Source: Cydia pomonella (taxonomy: Eukaryota > Arthropoda > Insecta > Lepidoptera > Tortricidae). From it: a stretch of DNA of 64,000 nt. Positions 1 to 12,155 of this stretch are shown here, one piece after another (position 1 is the first letter of the stretch; the number at the start of each line of letters is the position of its first letter). The notes under the pieces were generated by a model, which was not told the origin of the DNA, made no database searches, and worked only from the letters and a program-made list of their open reading frames with translations. The DNA is taken from contig NC_084703.1 of NCBI RefSeq assembly GCF_033807575.1, positions 7,378,001 to 7,442,000 of the forward strand, given 5' to 3'. Position numbers and translations under genes: made by a program.

Positions 1-738
1 ATGTGTGCACTTAAGAGGTTAGTGGAGCTGAGCTTTGAGAAATTTATGTGAATATATCTGTCGCGTTGACGGAGGCGCCCCTAAAATTAGTGCGATAAGG
101 ACAACTGCAGCTTAGACGAAAAATCGTGCGTAATTTTTTTTTAAATTTATGTTTCGTACCTACTCGACTGTTTCCTCGTTACGAAAATTTTAAATCTAAA
201 TGTTAATGAAGTTATTTGTGCCGGAGTGTTTTGCTTTTTGGGTTAGTTGATATTACCCCAGTGGCCAGCCTGGCCGATCTCGGCGTGTTGTAAAACCGGT
301 GTCGCTTTATTAACTGTAGTGCCGTGTTATGGTGGGTTGGTTTTATTTCCAAGGTAAACAGAACACGGTACAACTTAGGTTTATTTGATTGTAATTTCTT
401 CTTACCCTCTAGTTTACTTTTAGAGAATTTTTTTAATTGCATGTTTTATGAAACGTCAGTCTAACGTCAAGATCTGTCAGTTCTTGCTAAAGTTTGTTTG
501 AGTCACAGTTTGTAGATAAATCGTTTGAGCTTTGTTTTAAAACACTTGTTTGTTGAAGTTTTCTTTTTCTTGTTACAGTTTTTTGTTTCTGTGTTTACTC
601 TGTACTCCGTAATCTCTCACAGGCAAACCAGCAGGATGAGCAGGATTGTATGATTGTGCTGTTAATGTAATTATGTTATTTTTATAAGCATATTTTTAGC
701 ATATTTAATATATTATATATTTATATTTGTTGCACTTG
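1..738 (+). other. Probable 5' leader of the CR1-like LINE
   Basis: This is non-coding sequence directly upstream of the LINE ORF and on the same strand. No first ORF with a zinc-knuckle (gag-like) product is visible. It could be the element's 5' UTR, but the 5' end of the element cannot be placed because no target-site duplication was recognised and the window begins here. The last 80 bases are extremely AT-rich. Confidence 0.3.
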
Positions 739-3669
739 ATGTCCGATGATGATACTTTTTATTCTGCCAGCAATGATAATTCGGCATTTCTGTCAATTAA
801 TTCTCTAAACACTTCACACACTATTAACACTATTTTGACTCATGAATTCGATTCTTGCCACTTCAATGTTTGCCACATCAACGCCCAAAGCATACCGTCC
901 CATTACACAGACCTTATTGATACGTTTCAAACTGACCTTGTTCATGCAGTCCTGGTATCTGAGAGCTGGTTGAAACCGTCACTCGATTCTACTTCTTATG
1001 CCCTGCCTGGGTTTGTTTTAATTAGGAATGATCGTACTGGAAAGGGTGGCGGTGGTGTGGCCATTTACCTCAGGAGCACTATTCCGTATAAAATACTGAA
1101 CTTAACGCAGTCTCACTACACTGGGTCGGCGGAGTGGATTTTCCTCGAGATAAATGTTAAAGGGGTCAAAGCCGTTCTTGGGGTAGTCTACAGTCCCCCA
1201 GCAATCGATTATTTTTCAAAATTAGAACAAGTTTTTGAGTCACTTAGCACGGATTACACACATCACCTGATAATGGGTGATCTTAATACTAACCTATGTA
1301 AAGACTCGCCCCATAGTCATAAATTGAAAGCGTTACTTCAGTCCGTTAATTTCTCTCTTCTTCCTCTAGCTCCAACTCATCATACTGCTACAACTGACAC
1401 GTGGCTGGATGTCATTCTTTCGTCATCCCCTAATCTCGTTGTAAAGCATGGTCAACTTCCGGCCCCTGGGTTTTCTCATCACGATTTGATATATGCGTGT
1501 TATAAAATAAAACCACCGAAATGCAAGCCTGCTCTTGTAACCATGCGCTGTTTTGCCAAAGTCGACTCTGGTTCTCTTTCTAGAGATGCAGCGGCCATTG
1601 ATTGGACGCCAGTGTTTTCTGCCCCTTCAAGTGATGCAAAGGTGTCCCTTTTCAATGCTGCCGTATTAGATATTTTTGATAAACATGCACCAGTGCGTAC
1701 CGTGCGGGTCAGGCGTCCCCCGTCACCTTGGATTACCGAAGGCGTTCGTACAGCCATGAGGAGAAGGGACCGAGCCTTTAGACTTTATAAGCACCGCCGT
1801 ACCGAGGACAACTGGATTTTGTTTAAAAAAGCTCGCAACCGGTGTAATCAGATGGTGCGTGCAGCGAAGCGTCGTTTCATTCACCACAATGTCTCCTCTT
1901 CCTCTATGGCCGATGTTTGGAAGTTCCTTAAATCACTGGGGCTGGGTAAGCAAGGTGCTGGATGCGATGGCACTGCTTTTTCACTTAACGAACTCAATAG
2001 GCACTTTGCATCTGCTCTGTCCGTTAACGATCGCATTAAGGCAACAACTCTTTCAATTATTTCGTCCCTTCCCTCCTCTTCCCTGTCTGTTTTCTTCTCT
2101 TTCAACCCAACCTCTCAAACTGATGTAAAAGACATTGTTCGGGCCATCAAATCTAAAGCCGTTGGTTGTGATGATGTGAGTCGTCACATGATAGTCGCAA
2201 TTCTTGATTGTGTGCTTCCTGTGATAACTCACATCATCAACTTTTCTTTGGTAAATGGCGAATTCCCTGAGCTCTGGCGGAAAGCATTTGTTATTCCTCT
2301 TCCCAAAATTAGTAATCCTACCTTGCCTAGTAATTTCAGACCCATCTGTATCCTCCCTTTTCTATCGAAGATCGCTGAAGCCACGGCTCACAGACAACTC
2401 TCTGACTTTATACACTCTAACAAACTGTTGAGCCCGTTTCAGTCTGGTTTTCGACCTGGCCACAGTACTTGTACTGCTCTCATTAAGGTAACTGATGACA
2501 TCAGACGTGGCATGGAGGATCAATTGGTCACAGTACTCATTTTGATTGATTTCTCAAACGCTTTTAACACTGTTGATCATGACATTCTCCTTGCTCTTCT
2601 TAACCATCTAAATGTCTCATCTACAGCCCTTAGATGGTTTTCTGCTTACCTTGGGGGCCGCAAGCAAGCAGTCCGAGTTGATCGGGCTTTGTTGGACTGG
2701 TGCGATCTGGCTACTGGCGTACCTCAAGGTGGTATTCTCTCCCCGCTTCTCTTCTCCACTTTTATTAACTTCATCACCGCCGAACTTTGCTGCGCATACC
2801 ATCTTTACGCCGATGATTTACAGCTCTACGACCAGTGTAAAGTAACGGATATGTTAGCCGCTACGGAAAAGCTAAGCAGGGACCTCGCTCATATTCAGCA
2901 GTGGTCAGAAAAGTTTGGCCTATTTGTAAATCCCGCCAAATGTCAGGCCGTTATTATCGGTAGCTCTCGTCAGCTGGCCAAGTTGGATCTGGATACGATT
3001 GGGCCGGTGTGTTTCAATGGCACTCCTATACCTTTTAGCCCGTCTGTAAAGGATTTAGGTGTGCACTTGGATTGTACTTTGAGCTGGAGACCGCAGGTTG
3101 CCGAAATCAGTCGGAAGGTTACGGGCACCCTTCACGCTCTTAACAAACTTAGACACTTTTTGCCAGTCAAAACTAAAACTTTATTAGTTAACACCTTAAT
3201 CCTACCCATTATCGACTATGGTGATGTATGCTATCCTGACTTAAATGAAGAGCTACTTGACAAGTTGGACCGTCTTCTTAATAATTGTATCCGCTTTATC
3301 TTCTGTCTCCGGAAATATGATCATGTGTCCTCGTTTCGTTCCCAGTTGGGCTGGCTCCCTATTCGTCAACGGCGTAATATTCGTATGCTCTGCACTCTCT
3401 ATTCCATTCTCAATGATCCACACTCCCCTGAATACCTTAAGTACTTCTTTCACTTTTATGGTGCTTCTCGTGACCGTCAATTTCGCTCTACTGGCAATCT
3501 CTCTCTTTCTATCCCCACTCATAGAACAAGCTTCATGTCTAACTCTTACGCCATTCAGGCAGCACGTCTCTGGAACGGTCTTCCCCCTAACATTAGAAAA
3601 GCTCCCAACAAGTTTGCTTTCAAAAAATCTTTGCGTGATTTATTTGCTGGCAGTTTAAAGATCAATTAA
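739..3669 (+). CDS. CR1-like non-LTR retrotransposon ORF2: endonuclease and reverse transcriptase
   Basis: The protein would nick target DNA and reverse-transcribe its own RNA into the nick. The N-terminus is an AP-type endonuclease: HINAQS near the start, SESWL, GDLNTN with D181 and N183, and SHHD around residues 246-249. The RT domain follows: FRPICILP, FQSGFRPGHST, IDFSNAFNTVDH with D604, GVPQGGILSP, and YADDLQLY with Y690. The C-terminus holds the RLWNGLPPNIR block that usually ends CR1/Jockey-group proteins. The first ATG is at 739; the frame is also open through four codons upstream without ATG. The ORF is uninterrupted at 976 codons, in the usual size range for such an ORF2. No RNase H domain is seen. 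YADD and the AATAAA-rich tail favour the CR1/Kiri/Daphne group over true Jockey, but the exact clade is inference. Confidence 0.9.
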   Translation: MSDDDTFYSASNDNSAFLSINSLNTSHTINTILTHEFDSCHFNVCHINAQSIPSHYTDLIDTFQTDLVHAVLVSESWLKPSLDSTSYALPGFVLIRNDRTGKGGGGVAIYLRSTIPYKILNLTQSHYTGSAEWIFLEINVKGVKAVLGVVYSPPAIDYFSKLEQVFESLSTDYTHHLIMGDLNTNLCKDSPHSHKLKALLQSVNFSLLPLAPTHHTATTDTWLDVILSSSPNLVVKHGQLPAPGFSHHDLIYACYKIKPPKCKPALVTMRCFAKVDSGSLSRDAAAIDWTPVFSAPSSDAKVSLFNAAVLDIFDKHAPVRTVRVRRPPSPWITEGVRTAMRRRDRAFRLYKHRRTEDNWILFKKARNRCNQMVRAAKRRFIHHNVSSSSMADVWKFLKSLGLGKQGAGCDGTAFSLNELNRHFASALSVNDRIKATTLSIISSLPSSSLSVFFSFNPTSQTDVKDIVRAIKSKAVGCDDVSRHMIVAILDCVLPVITHIINFSLVNGEFPELWRKAFVIPLPKISNPTLPSNFRPICILPFLSKIAEATAHRQLSDFIHSNKLLSPFQSGFRPGHSTCTALIKVTDDIRRGMEDQLVTVLILIDFSNAFNTVDHDILLALLNHLNVSSTALRWFSAYLGGRKQAVRVDRALLDWCDLATGVPQGGILSPLLFSTFINFITAELCCAYHLYADDLQLYDQCKVTDMLAATEKLSRDLAHIQQWSEKFGLFVNPAKCQAVIIGSSRQLAKLDLDTIGPVCFNGTPIPFSPSVKDLGVHLDCTLSWRPQVAEISRKVTGTLHALNKLRHFLPVKTKTLLVNTLILPIIDYGDVCYPDLNEELLDKLDRLLNNCIRFIFCLRKYDHVSSFRSQLGWLPIRQRRNIRMLCTLYSILNDPHSPEYLKYFFHFYGASRDRQFRSTGNLSLSIPTHRTSFMSNSYAIQAARLWNGLPPNIRKAPNKFAFKKSLRDLFAGSLKIN

Positions 3670-3970
3670 GTATCAGTCTCACGAATCGGTTATGTATATT
3701 ATGTATATATATGTATATATATATTTATTTATTTATGTAATGTATGTATGTGTCTTTATGTATTTAAGTAGTTTATAATTAATTTATGTGTATTAGGACT
3801 CTAATTCTTTCAATTACAATTTCTTTTAGTTTTAAACGCGCCGCCTACAATCTTTTCTGCTTTGCCCTAAGGTTGACTGGTAGAGAATGCCTCATGGCAT
3901 TAAGTTCGCCTTTTGTACATTAAGTTTGTCTTTTGTGCAATAAAGTTTTAAATAAAATAATAAATATTAG
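3670..3970 (+). mobile_element. 3' UTR and tail of the CR1-like LINE
   Basis: After the stop come TATATG-rich simple sequence, then a conserved block starting GGTTGACTGGTAGAGAATGC and ending in GTGCAATAAAG with AAATA-type repeats. Relatives of this block occur three more times in the window, at about 7160-7245, 37682-37734 and 40578-40668. These are expected 5'-truncated progeny of this or a sister LINE family. The block probably serves as the RT recognition site and polyadenylation signal (inference). Confidence 0.75.
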
Positions 3971-6714
3971 ATTTCTATACCACGCTTCTCTTTCTCTAGC
4001 TCTTAAAGAAATAAAAATATCAAGAAAGCAAATAGCCCAGATACTGATAATATTATTCTGTGTCGAAAAATCATTGCTCTAGAGTCAAAAACCACGGAGG
4101 AAATAGTCGAGTATGTTTGTATGGAGATACGGCCACTCCCCTATCCTCTTATAGCGAATTCGAAGAAACAAGCGAGTGAAAATGATAGCACCAGTAAATA
4201 CTTGGAACGGCTGCCAGTCAACAGGCATATTGAACCCATTGAAAAGCATACAGTTACAACGTATTGTGGGCCAATGTAAATAGAGAATGTATAGTGCTGG
4301 ACATCGTTCTTTTATTTTGTAAGATGGCAGGGGCGATATTCCCCGCGGCAGCGCAGTAGTGGTGACACTGGTGACTTGACTATACTTGTTTGCTTTGTAT
4401 GTATATCTGAAGTAGGTGCTCAAGTGAACAGTTGACGGAATTTTATTTCAAAAACTCCTGTGAAAATACACCATTTATACACAAAGTTACATAATTCAGT
4501 ATCCAAAAAGAGCAGGTCTGTCAGGATTTGTAATATAGGCTGGTGATGACGCCCACCCTAGTAATCCTGTAAAATTGTATTTTTCATGAGGAACAATCTG
4601 GATAAGTGCCTGCGATGAATCTCGCGAAAAATTTATTATTACGCTTTAACGTGGAACTTTATTGAGGTGATATTCGGAGTTATCGTACCTATAAAAGGAC
4701 GTAATAAAGGTGGTAAGGTATCAAAACATGGTGTATATTTATGCTTAACATGGGATTTATCTTTACTGTTTATAAGAGTTATAAGAACTACTATTTTCTT
4801 GGTGTAGATATCGTATTTAAACTATAAGATTTTCATAGGAAAGGTACGAGTAAAACAATATTGTACTACAAACTACAACGTAGTCTAGACGGTGAAAACT
4901 CCACTTTGTTTTTAACCTGTAGCTTTGCGTGAGACTCAAACATATTGTTAATATTTATAATAGGGCGAGTCGCGTATTATTGTCGAATATAGCTCAACTG
5001 TGTCGGTTTTTATAACATACTCGAACAAAGTTCAAACAATAAATATATAGAGCTGTATTGAACTTTGAATTTTGAGTGCCCCACTTACATCCCAACGTTT
5101 TCACTGAAGTCACCTTGTTACTATCACGTATTTTACCTGAACCAAGTAAATATAAACATAAATAACATAAAACAGAATAAAATTATGGCAATCTTTCTCG
5201 AATTCGGGGTTTATGAAAACTCAAGGGAGGTTATTATAGAGGATTTACCCGGCTAGGGTGCAGCAAAAAACACCCGGTCGCGGAAAATTCCAGTGGAATG
5301 AAATATAAAACTACCATCAAAACCGTGGCGGGAAGCCAGGGGTGGAACTGATACAAATACAAAGATAATTATTGCTGCGATTGAACGAACCAATCTGACT
5401 TTCGATTAAGCAAACCAGTTATCAATAAAAAGGTTATGTAGAATAGAGTTCGCGTGTGAAGCGATTGGAACAAACATTGAATACTAAAATAATCCAATCG
5501 TATTAGTATTGCGATATAACAAGGAAATGCCGCCAGCATCCTTGGTACAAAATGCCTCAAGGTATAAGCTAGTAACATCTTTGATATAAGCTAGTAATAG
5601 TAATCCTCTGTATATATCCATTAAGTATATTGTTATTGTAAATAAAGAATATGAGCCTAAAATAATCAAATAGTCTGCAACTCTCACAACTTTAAATCAC
5701 CACGTAACCGTCGTCCCTTGTTCACACTTAAGTGGATGTAAATAACAAAAACGAATTTCAATTTACTACCAATCCATTCTTAAGATACAAAAGAGCGTCT
5801 TAATTGGAGAAGACTAGCTGTTAATTAAAACAATCTTCTCGTCTTTGGATCTCATTTTACATAATGCAACTGTCCCTGCAGGATAACTTCAAAGAAGTAC
5901 TTAACACAAAATATTTAAGCTAATCTGGCCCATTTGAAGACGGATCACATAATGCATTAGGCTCTCACTGCGGCTATAAGTTAAATTAATAACCAAAGTT
6001 AATTATTCTGGTACGGTAACAGAACTTTATTTTTCCCGGAGCAAGACAAGGCATGAAATTACCACATTGCTACCTAAGTGTTCTTCTTTCTTACCCCGTC
6101 TGGCCTGAATTAAGTTTTTAAATTAAGTTGATTAAGTGACTTGTCGTTATTAAGCTAGAACTTAAAGCCAATATATATTCCAAGCAACTACTTACATGTA
6201 CAGGCACATTGTAAATCAATATTCTGCACATAAACAATTAAAATCCTACAAATGAACGAAATCAGTTATTAAAATTCGTTCGGACTTGTTTGATAATTGA
6301 AACTAGATTTAAATAAAATGCTCTACAGCTTATTCAACGTTTCCGTTATCCACTGTTAATTTAATTATTTCTACGTTTTAATTCGATTATAGTGAAGGGT
6401 CGCGACGTCTCCGACGGCTTTTTTCTGAATGCTTCTTTAAAAACATTGGATTACCTACATTATACACCGTAGAGGATGTGCCTTAGCTTTCCTTGCAACT
6501 GGGTCGGAACGCGCCATCATAATACTGACGATAATATATCGGCTTGATACACATAAGAGGGCAAGAAAAGGGTTTGCTTTCTTTGAAAAGATAAATAAAT
6601 TGAAATGTACTGTGTCAAGTTCACTATGTACCTACCAGACATTGCTAGCATTTATTTATTATAGGTACGACTGGGTACGAGTTAATATCGGTGCTTTCAT
6701 GTTAATTGTTAATA
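3971..6714. other. No gene recognised; AT-rich non-coding
   Basis: I see only short open frames without protein character. A small direct duplication of GATATAAGCTAGTAA lies near 5562-5600. The stretch at 4085-4430 is more GC-balanced and might be an old repeat, but I cannot name it. Confidence 0.5.
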
Positions 6715-7245
6715 TTACAGCTTAAAATGAATGGATGGTCCACTGCAACAGCAGAAAATGCAATCCCACTAACCGACCAGTAAGAAAAAGGTTTGACTAA
6801 ATACCTCGTAGTCATAGGAGTGCTTAAACATGCTGAAATTTGGTCATGGCCTCTGTAGTACAAATGAGGTAAGAACATTACTCACCTGAGGAAGCTCAGA
6901 CCACCGAACACATTTTTAGGGACTGTCCTCTCCCGTGCCAGTTCAAGGTATGGACAACTGTTGACAATAACTACGTGAATTTACAAAAGTAAGCACTCTA
7001 CATTAAATTGAATACGATGAATATTATGATGTTTCACAATGGGTATATATTTATATATGTATGTATTTATATTTATGTACGTATAATTTTATATAATTTT
7101 GTGATATTTTTTTTTGTCATTTTACCCTGCACCAATTAGGATCTTCGGTTTGGCTCATGGTTGACTGGTAGAGAATGCCTTCTGGCGTTAAGTCCGCCAT
7201 TTGTACTCTTCATGTATTGTGCAATAAAGTTTAAATAAATAAATA
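6715..7245 (+). pseudogene. Decayed 5'-truncated LINE with the shared GTGCAATAAAG tail
   Basis: Around 6880-6990 a frame reads SPEEAQTTEHIFRDCP, which resembles the C-terminal segment after the RNase H domain of some LINE ORF2 proteins. The frame breaks on both sides. A TATATG-rich stretch (7040-7095) and a tail block at 7160-7245, closely related to the tail of the LINE at 739-3970, follow. The coding end differs from that LINE, which has no such segment. This is either a sister family sharing the tail or a chimera. Confidence 0.55.
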
Positions 7246-8992
7246 TTATCTACAAAAAATGAAGAAACGTGATTAACCTATAGAATGAGTAGCGGACGTC
7301 ACTCGTCGATAGGGGGTAGATACCGCGCCCAGCGCACAGACGTCACAAACATAAAACCGATCAGGCGATGCTATTTACCAACGTACGTGCACTTTCTCGA
7401 CGTGTTTTCGCTCTTCGCGGATGAAATGGCAAACATTTGTTATTGCATCACTAGGAAGAAGCATAGAATAGTTAGGTAATAATACAGCTTATTTTATCAA
7501 ATATTCTTCATTCATTAAAAACGAATAATTAAATAGAGTTAATTACAAGCCAGTCTGTTTGACAGTGTTGTTCCCAGCCCTTAACGAAAGTTCGAAAGAA
7601 AGAAGTAAAATAAAATTCTTATCAATTCAAATTAGTAGCAATTATAGGCTGCATGAAGCTCTTTTATATTATGTTAAATAAAATATATACTAATGTTTGT
7701 CTTCTGCTTTCTACTTGAAAGTGTATTAATTCGACGAGAAATTGAATCTGAGACCAGTGTGTGTTATTAAAATACTACATGCATTTAATTACTAGGTAAA
7801 AACTAAAACACAAACGATTTGGAAATAAGGTCGAGTCGGAAAGCGGCTCGAGTAGGTACGAGCTCTGCACGATCGACCGGGCATCTTGGCTAAGGGCCAA
7901 CTAGAGGCTGGGGCAACTTCGGCACTTTGAATTTGGGAACGAATGTACCAAGCACTTCCTAGTACTCGAATTTAAGGGATCCCAAGATTTAGGACGCTTA
8001 CTTAAGCATTGAGCGTGATCTTAGATTTCATAAAAAGGAATTGTCTTTCCTTTCCGACGCAAATATTTCATGACCATGGAACGTTCGTAACCCAGCTTTA
8101 TGTCCACATAAGGGCTTGGCGGCCTTGACGTTGAGTGGTGGCCAAAATTAAGCGGCACGAAGGGGAGAAACGTTCATTGTACGTGAATAAATTTGTTAGG
8201 CCTATATTTAAGTATTCTGAGTATTTACATAAGCCGTCTCTGAGGAGCGAAAATGGATGAGAATTTTATTTCTTTCATTGCCAGTCAGCAAAAGATACAG
8301 TATTTAAACAATCTAGTCTGGCATAAAAGCTAAGGATAGGCGCCGTTGTCTACAAGTATGTCTGTGGCACGCCGGCTATTGTGAGGTCCAATCCAAAGGA
8401 GGTTACAATCTAAATTCGTGTATCACTGCCACTAAAAAAAAAACAGAACGATAGGATTTAAGATAGATGGTCCGAATTTCGATGTACCTACGCGGAGGTC
8501 ATTCCAGGTCTACAATCATTATAAAACAAACCTTAAATGTAACTATTTGTACCAATAACTTTTAATTTGTTATAATTGCGATTTAATTTTGCCTTCACTT
8601 TTATGAATATGTAAACTACTGCCATAATGGAAAATTGTTACCTTGGAATCCTTCCAACTGCCCGAACACCCGTTTTCATAGCAATTTACCGAAACGCAGA
8701 CGTCATAGTTCAAAATATAGGTTCATGAATAAAACCGTGAAAAACGTTCCTAGACGCCTCTATTACCATAATTAAATTCCGCATACACATATTTGTATTC
8801 TCATGAGGGCACATGTGCTCAAAGCTCTTCAACACGTGTTTCCTGAAAGTTAACACAAGACACTATCGACATTAACATGGGTATAGCCGTATACTATCTA
8901 TACACATTATCATTAAATTTATGTTGTTCTGATCACAACTGTATTGTGTGCAGGCGTGTGATTATCCACGTGATAAATAAACGTTATTTCTA
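7246..8992. other. No gene recognised
   Basis: This is AT-rich non-coding sequence. A 64-codon open frame at 7285-7479 is GC-balanced at its start but shows no motif or splice context. Confidence 0.45.
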
Positions 8993-9083
8993 ATACTGGC
9001 TGTACACACTCGTCGAGAAACCCCGAGACAGAACGAGAACTACTCTCGGCGAAAGCCTCTCGACGAGTGTGTACAGCCGGCAT
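8993..9083. repeat. Foldback MITE-like hairpin, about 91 bp
   Basis: The left arm (8993-9020, containing GGCTGTACACACTCGTCGAG) is an almost exact inverted copy of the right arm (9057-9083). The short loop carries a second internal inversion, CCGAGA against TCTCGG. It is a non-coding snap-back element. No clear duplication is visible at its borders. Confidence 0.7.
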
Positions 9084-9494
9084 AAGACCCCGCTATTGAA
9101 AGACACAGGTACTGTCATTATTGCGCTGTCACGTAGTCAAGTGCGGCCATCGCATGCGATATTTGAACTGTAAGACGCCATTAAAATAAGACTATAATTA
9201 AAATCAATTGTTATAAAGAGTTGACAAAGGAATTATGGGTTAGCTCCCTTAGGGATGGATTTGTTCCCAAAGTTATTGTTTTCTTAAACAAAGCCAGAGG
9301 GCATATACCGCTTATAGCATTGTTTTGGCAGAAAATTAACTTAATTTACACGTGAAACAGTGTTCTCAGATAAATTACATTGTACTCAACGGGTAATATT
9401 CCTTTGAGTGGAATATAAAACGAATACAGGTGATATTTTTAGACGAAACTAAATCTATCCAAAGTATCAATACGTCGTCATATTTAGATATCAA

Positions 9495-9640
9495 AGTGGC
9501 GTCAACAAACGAGCAGACGTGCCGCCTGGTGAGAAGTGGTCATCGTCGCCCATGCACATAACCAACATTGGAGGAGCCACTTAAGCATCGCCGAACCTTG
9601 AGAACCCCGAATACCCGCTTCGTGAACCAAATGTCGTAAA
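9495..9640 (-). mobile_element. Remnant of Bm1-like SINE / LINE tail
   Basis: The segment AACAAACGAGCAGACGTGCC at the start is the diverged inverse of the end of the SINE copy at about 29868-29906. Recognisable but decayed text follows (GAGAAGTGGTCATCGTCGCC, then the CCGAACCTTGAGAACCCCGA block). The relationship to Bm1-type lepidopteran SINEs is from memory of the family. Confidence 0.5.
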
Positions 9641-10419
9641 CCAAATTAAATATTTCAGGAGGTAACTTATTCCACATTGTGCACGTTCACACATTTTATT
9701 TTGTTCATTCCGTATATATCAATTTCATATTTATAAACTATATCTCGCATTAGGATAACTCGCCACTGGGCTGAAGTTTCGCACATTAAATTAGTTATAT
9801 ACCAAATACATTTTATAGACGATAAACTGCCATCGATAATCTGGATACCCATTCACGACCAGACGCCACGGTTATTGGCCAAATGATATTTTAGCTAGAG
9901 CTGGCCAATAATTTCGTCTAGACGGGAGAACTGAGTCAGTATCGGAACGAGTACGTTCTTGCTTTTTACAGCTATATTGTTTGGCGCGATTTAGGACAGG
10001 AAAGGATATTTCAAAAGACGATTTGACTACGAGACCCCTCGACCGCCACGGTGTTTAAATTTAAAGCGACGGGAAGTAGTTCCCCAGATGCGGCAAACGC
10101 CACGACGATGTCTAGGAAATACATCCATCATAAGTGAACAACTCTGTAACCTATTTTATTATAAATGCCAATTTTTGCTGCTCAATTGACCAAAACCGGC
10201 TAATTAATCATTATTAAGGATGCTGTTTCTTAAGAGAAACCATTTACATTTCTATACATTTAAAAATAAAATAGGTAATAAAGGTTACCTCTCAAATATG
10301 TCTCAACTCAACGAAATTCAATATCGACACTTGAAAATCATTATGCTGTAAACGTTCAATCCTCAACTTTTATAGAAGACAGTTTGAGTACCTATTGATA
10401 TTCATACTGATATAAATAA
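9641..10419. other. No gene recognised
   Basis: This is AT-rich sequence with no coding pattern, repeat arms or splice-flanked segments that I could support. Confidence 0.4.
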
Positions 10420-10575
10420 CCATTTTATTGGTTTGACGACCGGTCTGGTAGTGACCCTGCCTATGAAGCCGATGGTCCCGAGTTCGAATTCCCGTAAGGG
10501 CATATATTTGCGTGACGAACACAGGCATGTTCCTAAGTCATGGGTGCTTTCTATGTATGAATATATAAGTATCTT
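10420..10575 (+). mobile_element. tRNA-derived SINE-like element, head and middle
   Basis: It contains ACCCTGCCTATGAAGCCGAT followed by a B-box-like GAGTTCGAATTCC (RNA polymerase III consensus GGTTCGANTCC). The A-box region is shortened: after GGTCTGG the CCTAGTGGG seen in the copy at 23194-23213 is missing. It continues with the AAGGGCATAT and GTTCCTAAGTCATGG blocks, which also occur in the copies at 18880-19087 and 61672-61790. It is not a tRNA gene: there is no acceptor-stem pairing or anticodon loop. Confidence 0.65.
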
Positions 10576-10583
10576 ATCCGTAA

Positions 10584-10671
10584 GCAGCTTATACGCTACG
10601 TCACGGATTCCGAGGCTGTAACGAACACAACCGTGGCAGCCTTGGAATCCGTGACGGAGCGGATAAGCTGC
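10584..10671. repeat. Foldback element with 35-bp arms
   Basis: The left arm 10584-10618 and right arm 10637-10671 are inverted copies with three or four mismatches; the core TCACGGATTCC is perfect. The loop is only 18 bases. The hairpin sits exactly between the SINE and the LINE remnant, so it may be part of either or an independent MITE. Confidence 0.7.
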
Positions 10672-10674
10672 AGG

Positions 10675-10950
10675 AAAGTTCCATTTGATAGTATGGCCGC
10701 ATCCGATGAGAAGCCGCAGACCAGTGGACTACGTCGGAAATAGATGCCTCGATCTCACTGTCTAAGGCCCTAAATCAGCCGGACGCGTGAGGCCAAAGGT
10801 AGGTTGGACGCTGTGATAGCGGACATGGAAGAGAGAAATCTCATACCTGAGAATGGCGAAGACCGGGCAAAGTGGAGAAGATTGAGTAGGAAAGCGGACC
10901 CTGGCGCTAGGCCGGGAAAACGCTTGTGCCGCGAAAGTTGAAGAAGAGAG
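10675..10950 (+). pseudogene. LINE ORF2 C-terminal remnant
   Basis: One frame reads DAVIADMEERNLIPEN and then EDRAKWRRLSRKADP. This is the typical end of many lepidopteran RTE/Jockey-type ORF2 proteins, where a DRAKWR..RKADP block precedes the stop. Upstream, RPKVGWTLDAV continues the same block through a damaged frame. It is a 5'-truncated, decayed copy. Confidence 0.6.
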
Positions 10951-12155
10951 TATATAAGTATCTATTTGTCTATATAAGTAAGTATGCTTATAGTCGCCTA
11001 CAAGTTATGCTTAGTTTGGGACAAAGAAGATCTGTGTAAAAATGTCCCAAAAACAAAATATATATATATTAATTAAACTATGTGATATTACTGGGTATGT
11101 CGTGCACAATTTAGTCAGTAATTAGGTTATACTCGTAATTTCCATACGGACTACTATAACAGAGCTAAGTAATTGAACGCACTAAGCAATGACACAATTA
11201 TAGGCTGTTTACTAATATTATTAAACAATTACAACGTCAAACTATAATTAGGCTATGGTATTTACATAGTTTAGTTCAAACAAACAACTATCAAACGTAG
11301 ATTTTGGATACTTAGGTAAAACGACACAGTCTATAGCAAAAATACAAGTTATATGAGGTATGATATAAAATTATGCCTAATGATCTGTCAAAATGTGCGA
11401 CGACACATTTTTCCCCAAAACACACGTAGACACGTCATCGCAAACAAAGAGCGGGCTATGAAAGAAAATATGTTTTGTAATTCTTATTTATTCCTTTTGA
11501 AGTGTTCTCCAAGGTTCTCGTAGCTACGTGCTTATTTTCCGATGTACCCAATAATGGCAATATACGCGGTAAAAAAGTGAAAGTACAATGAAGTTCAAGA
11601 CATACTTAGGCCTTTACTGCTTGCCGCATTAAGGCCTGTACGGGTATGTAAAGTGTCGGCTTATACCAGCAAGCGTTTCTTTCTAGAGCGGATTATTTTC
11701 GCGGAAAGGTTTACAACTTGCGAATTACTTTAAATGAATACCGTTGCGGGGTTTTGTTATTTGATTCATATTTTAGATTATTTTTCAAATATTTTTTCCG
11801 ATTGTGCTCACACTTTAGACAACATAAACACACACATGCACACTCACACAAACACGAATAAACTATATTTCTACATACTATTATTTAAATAACAAACATA
11901 AAGATAACTTTATTCGTCTTTAAGATTGAACCGTCAAGTTCAATTCTAGATGCTCAAGGATCTTTTTAAATTGGAAAATAGGCAACAATGTGCGCAACGC
12001 GGAGTTTAGAGATACGAGTATCAGTCAGTATAGTCTTTCAGATTCATCAATAGCTTAGTCGCTTTTTGTCTCTAACGAAATCATAGCAAATGTACCAAAG
12101 GTTGAGAATGACACTCAAATATTTACACTCTACTATAAACTTCAAACTAGTTTTT
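10951..12155. other. No gene recognised
   Basis: AT-rich sequence with a short run of CA-type simple repeats near 11828-11860. No coding pattern is seen. Confidence 0.4.

Noticed and set aside
10433..10510. Possible tRNA gene (B-box-like GAGTTCGAATTCC)
   Set aside because: No acceptor-stem pairing, no anticodon arm and an incomplete A-box; related copies elsewhere show it is a SINE head.
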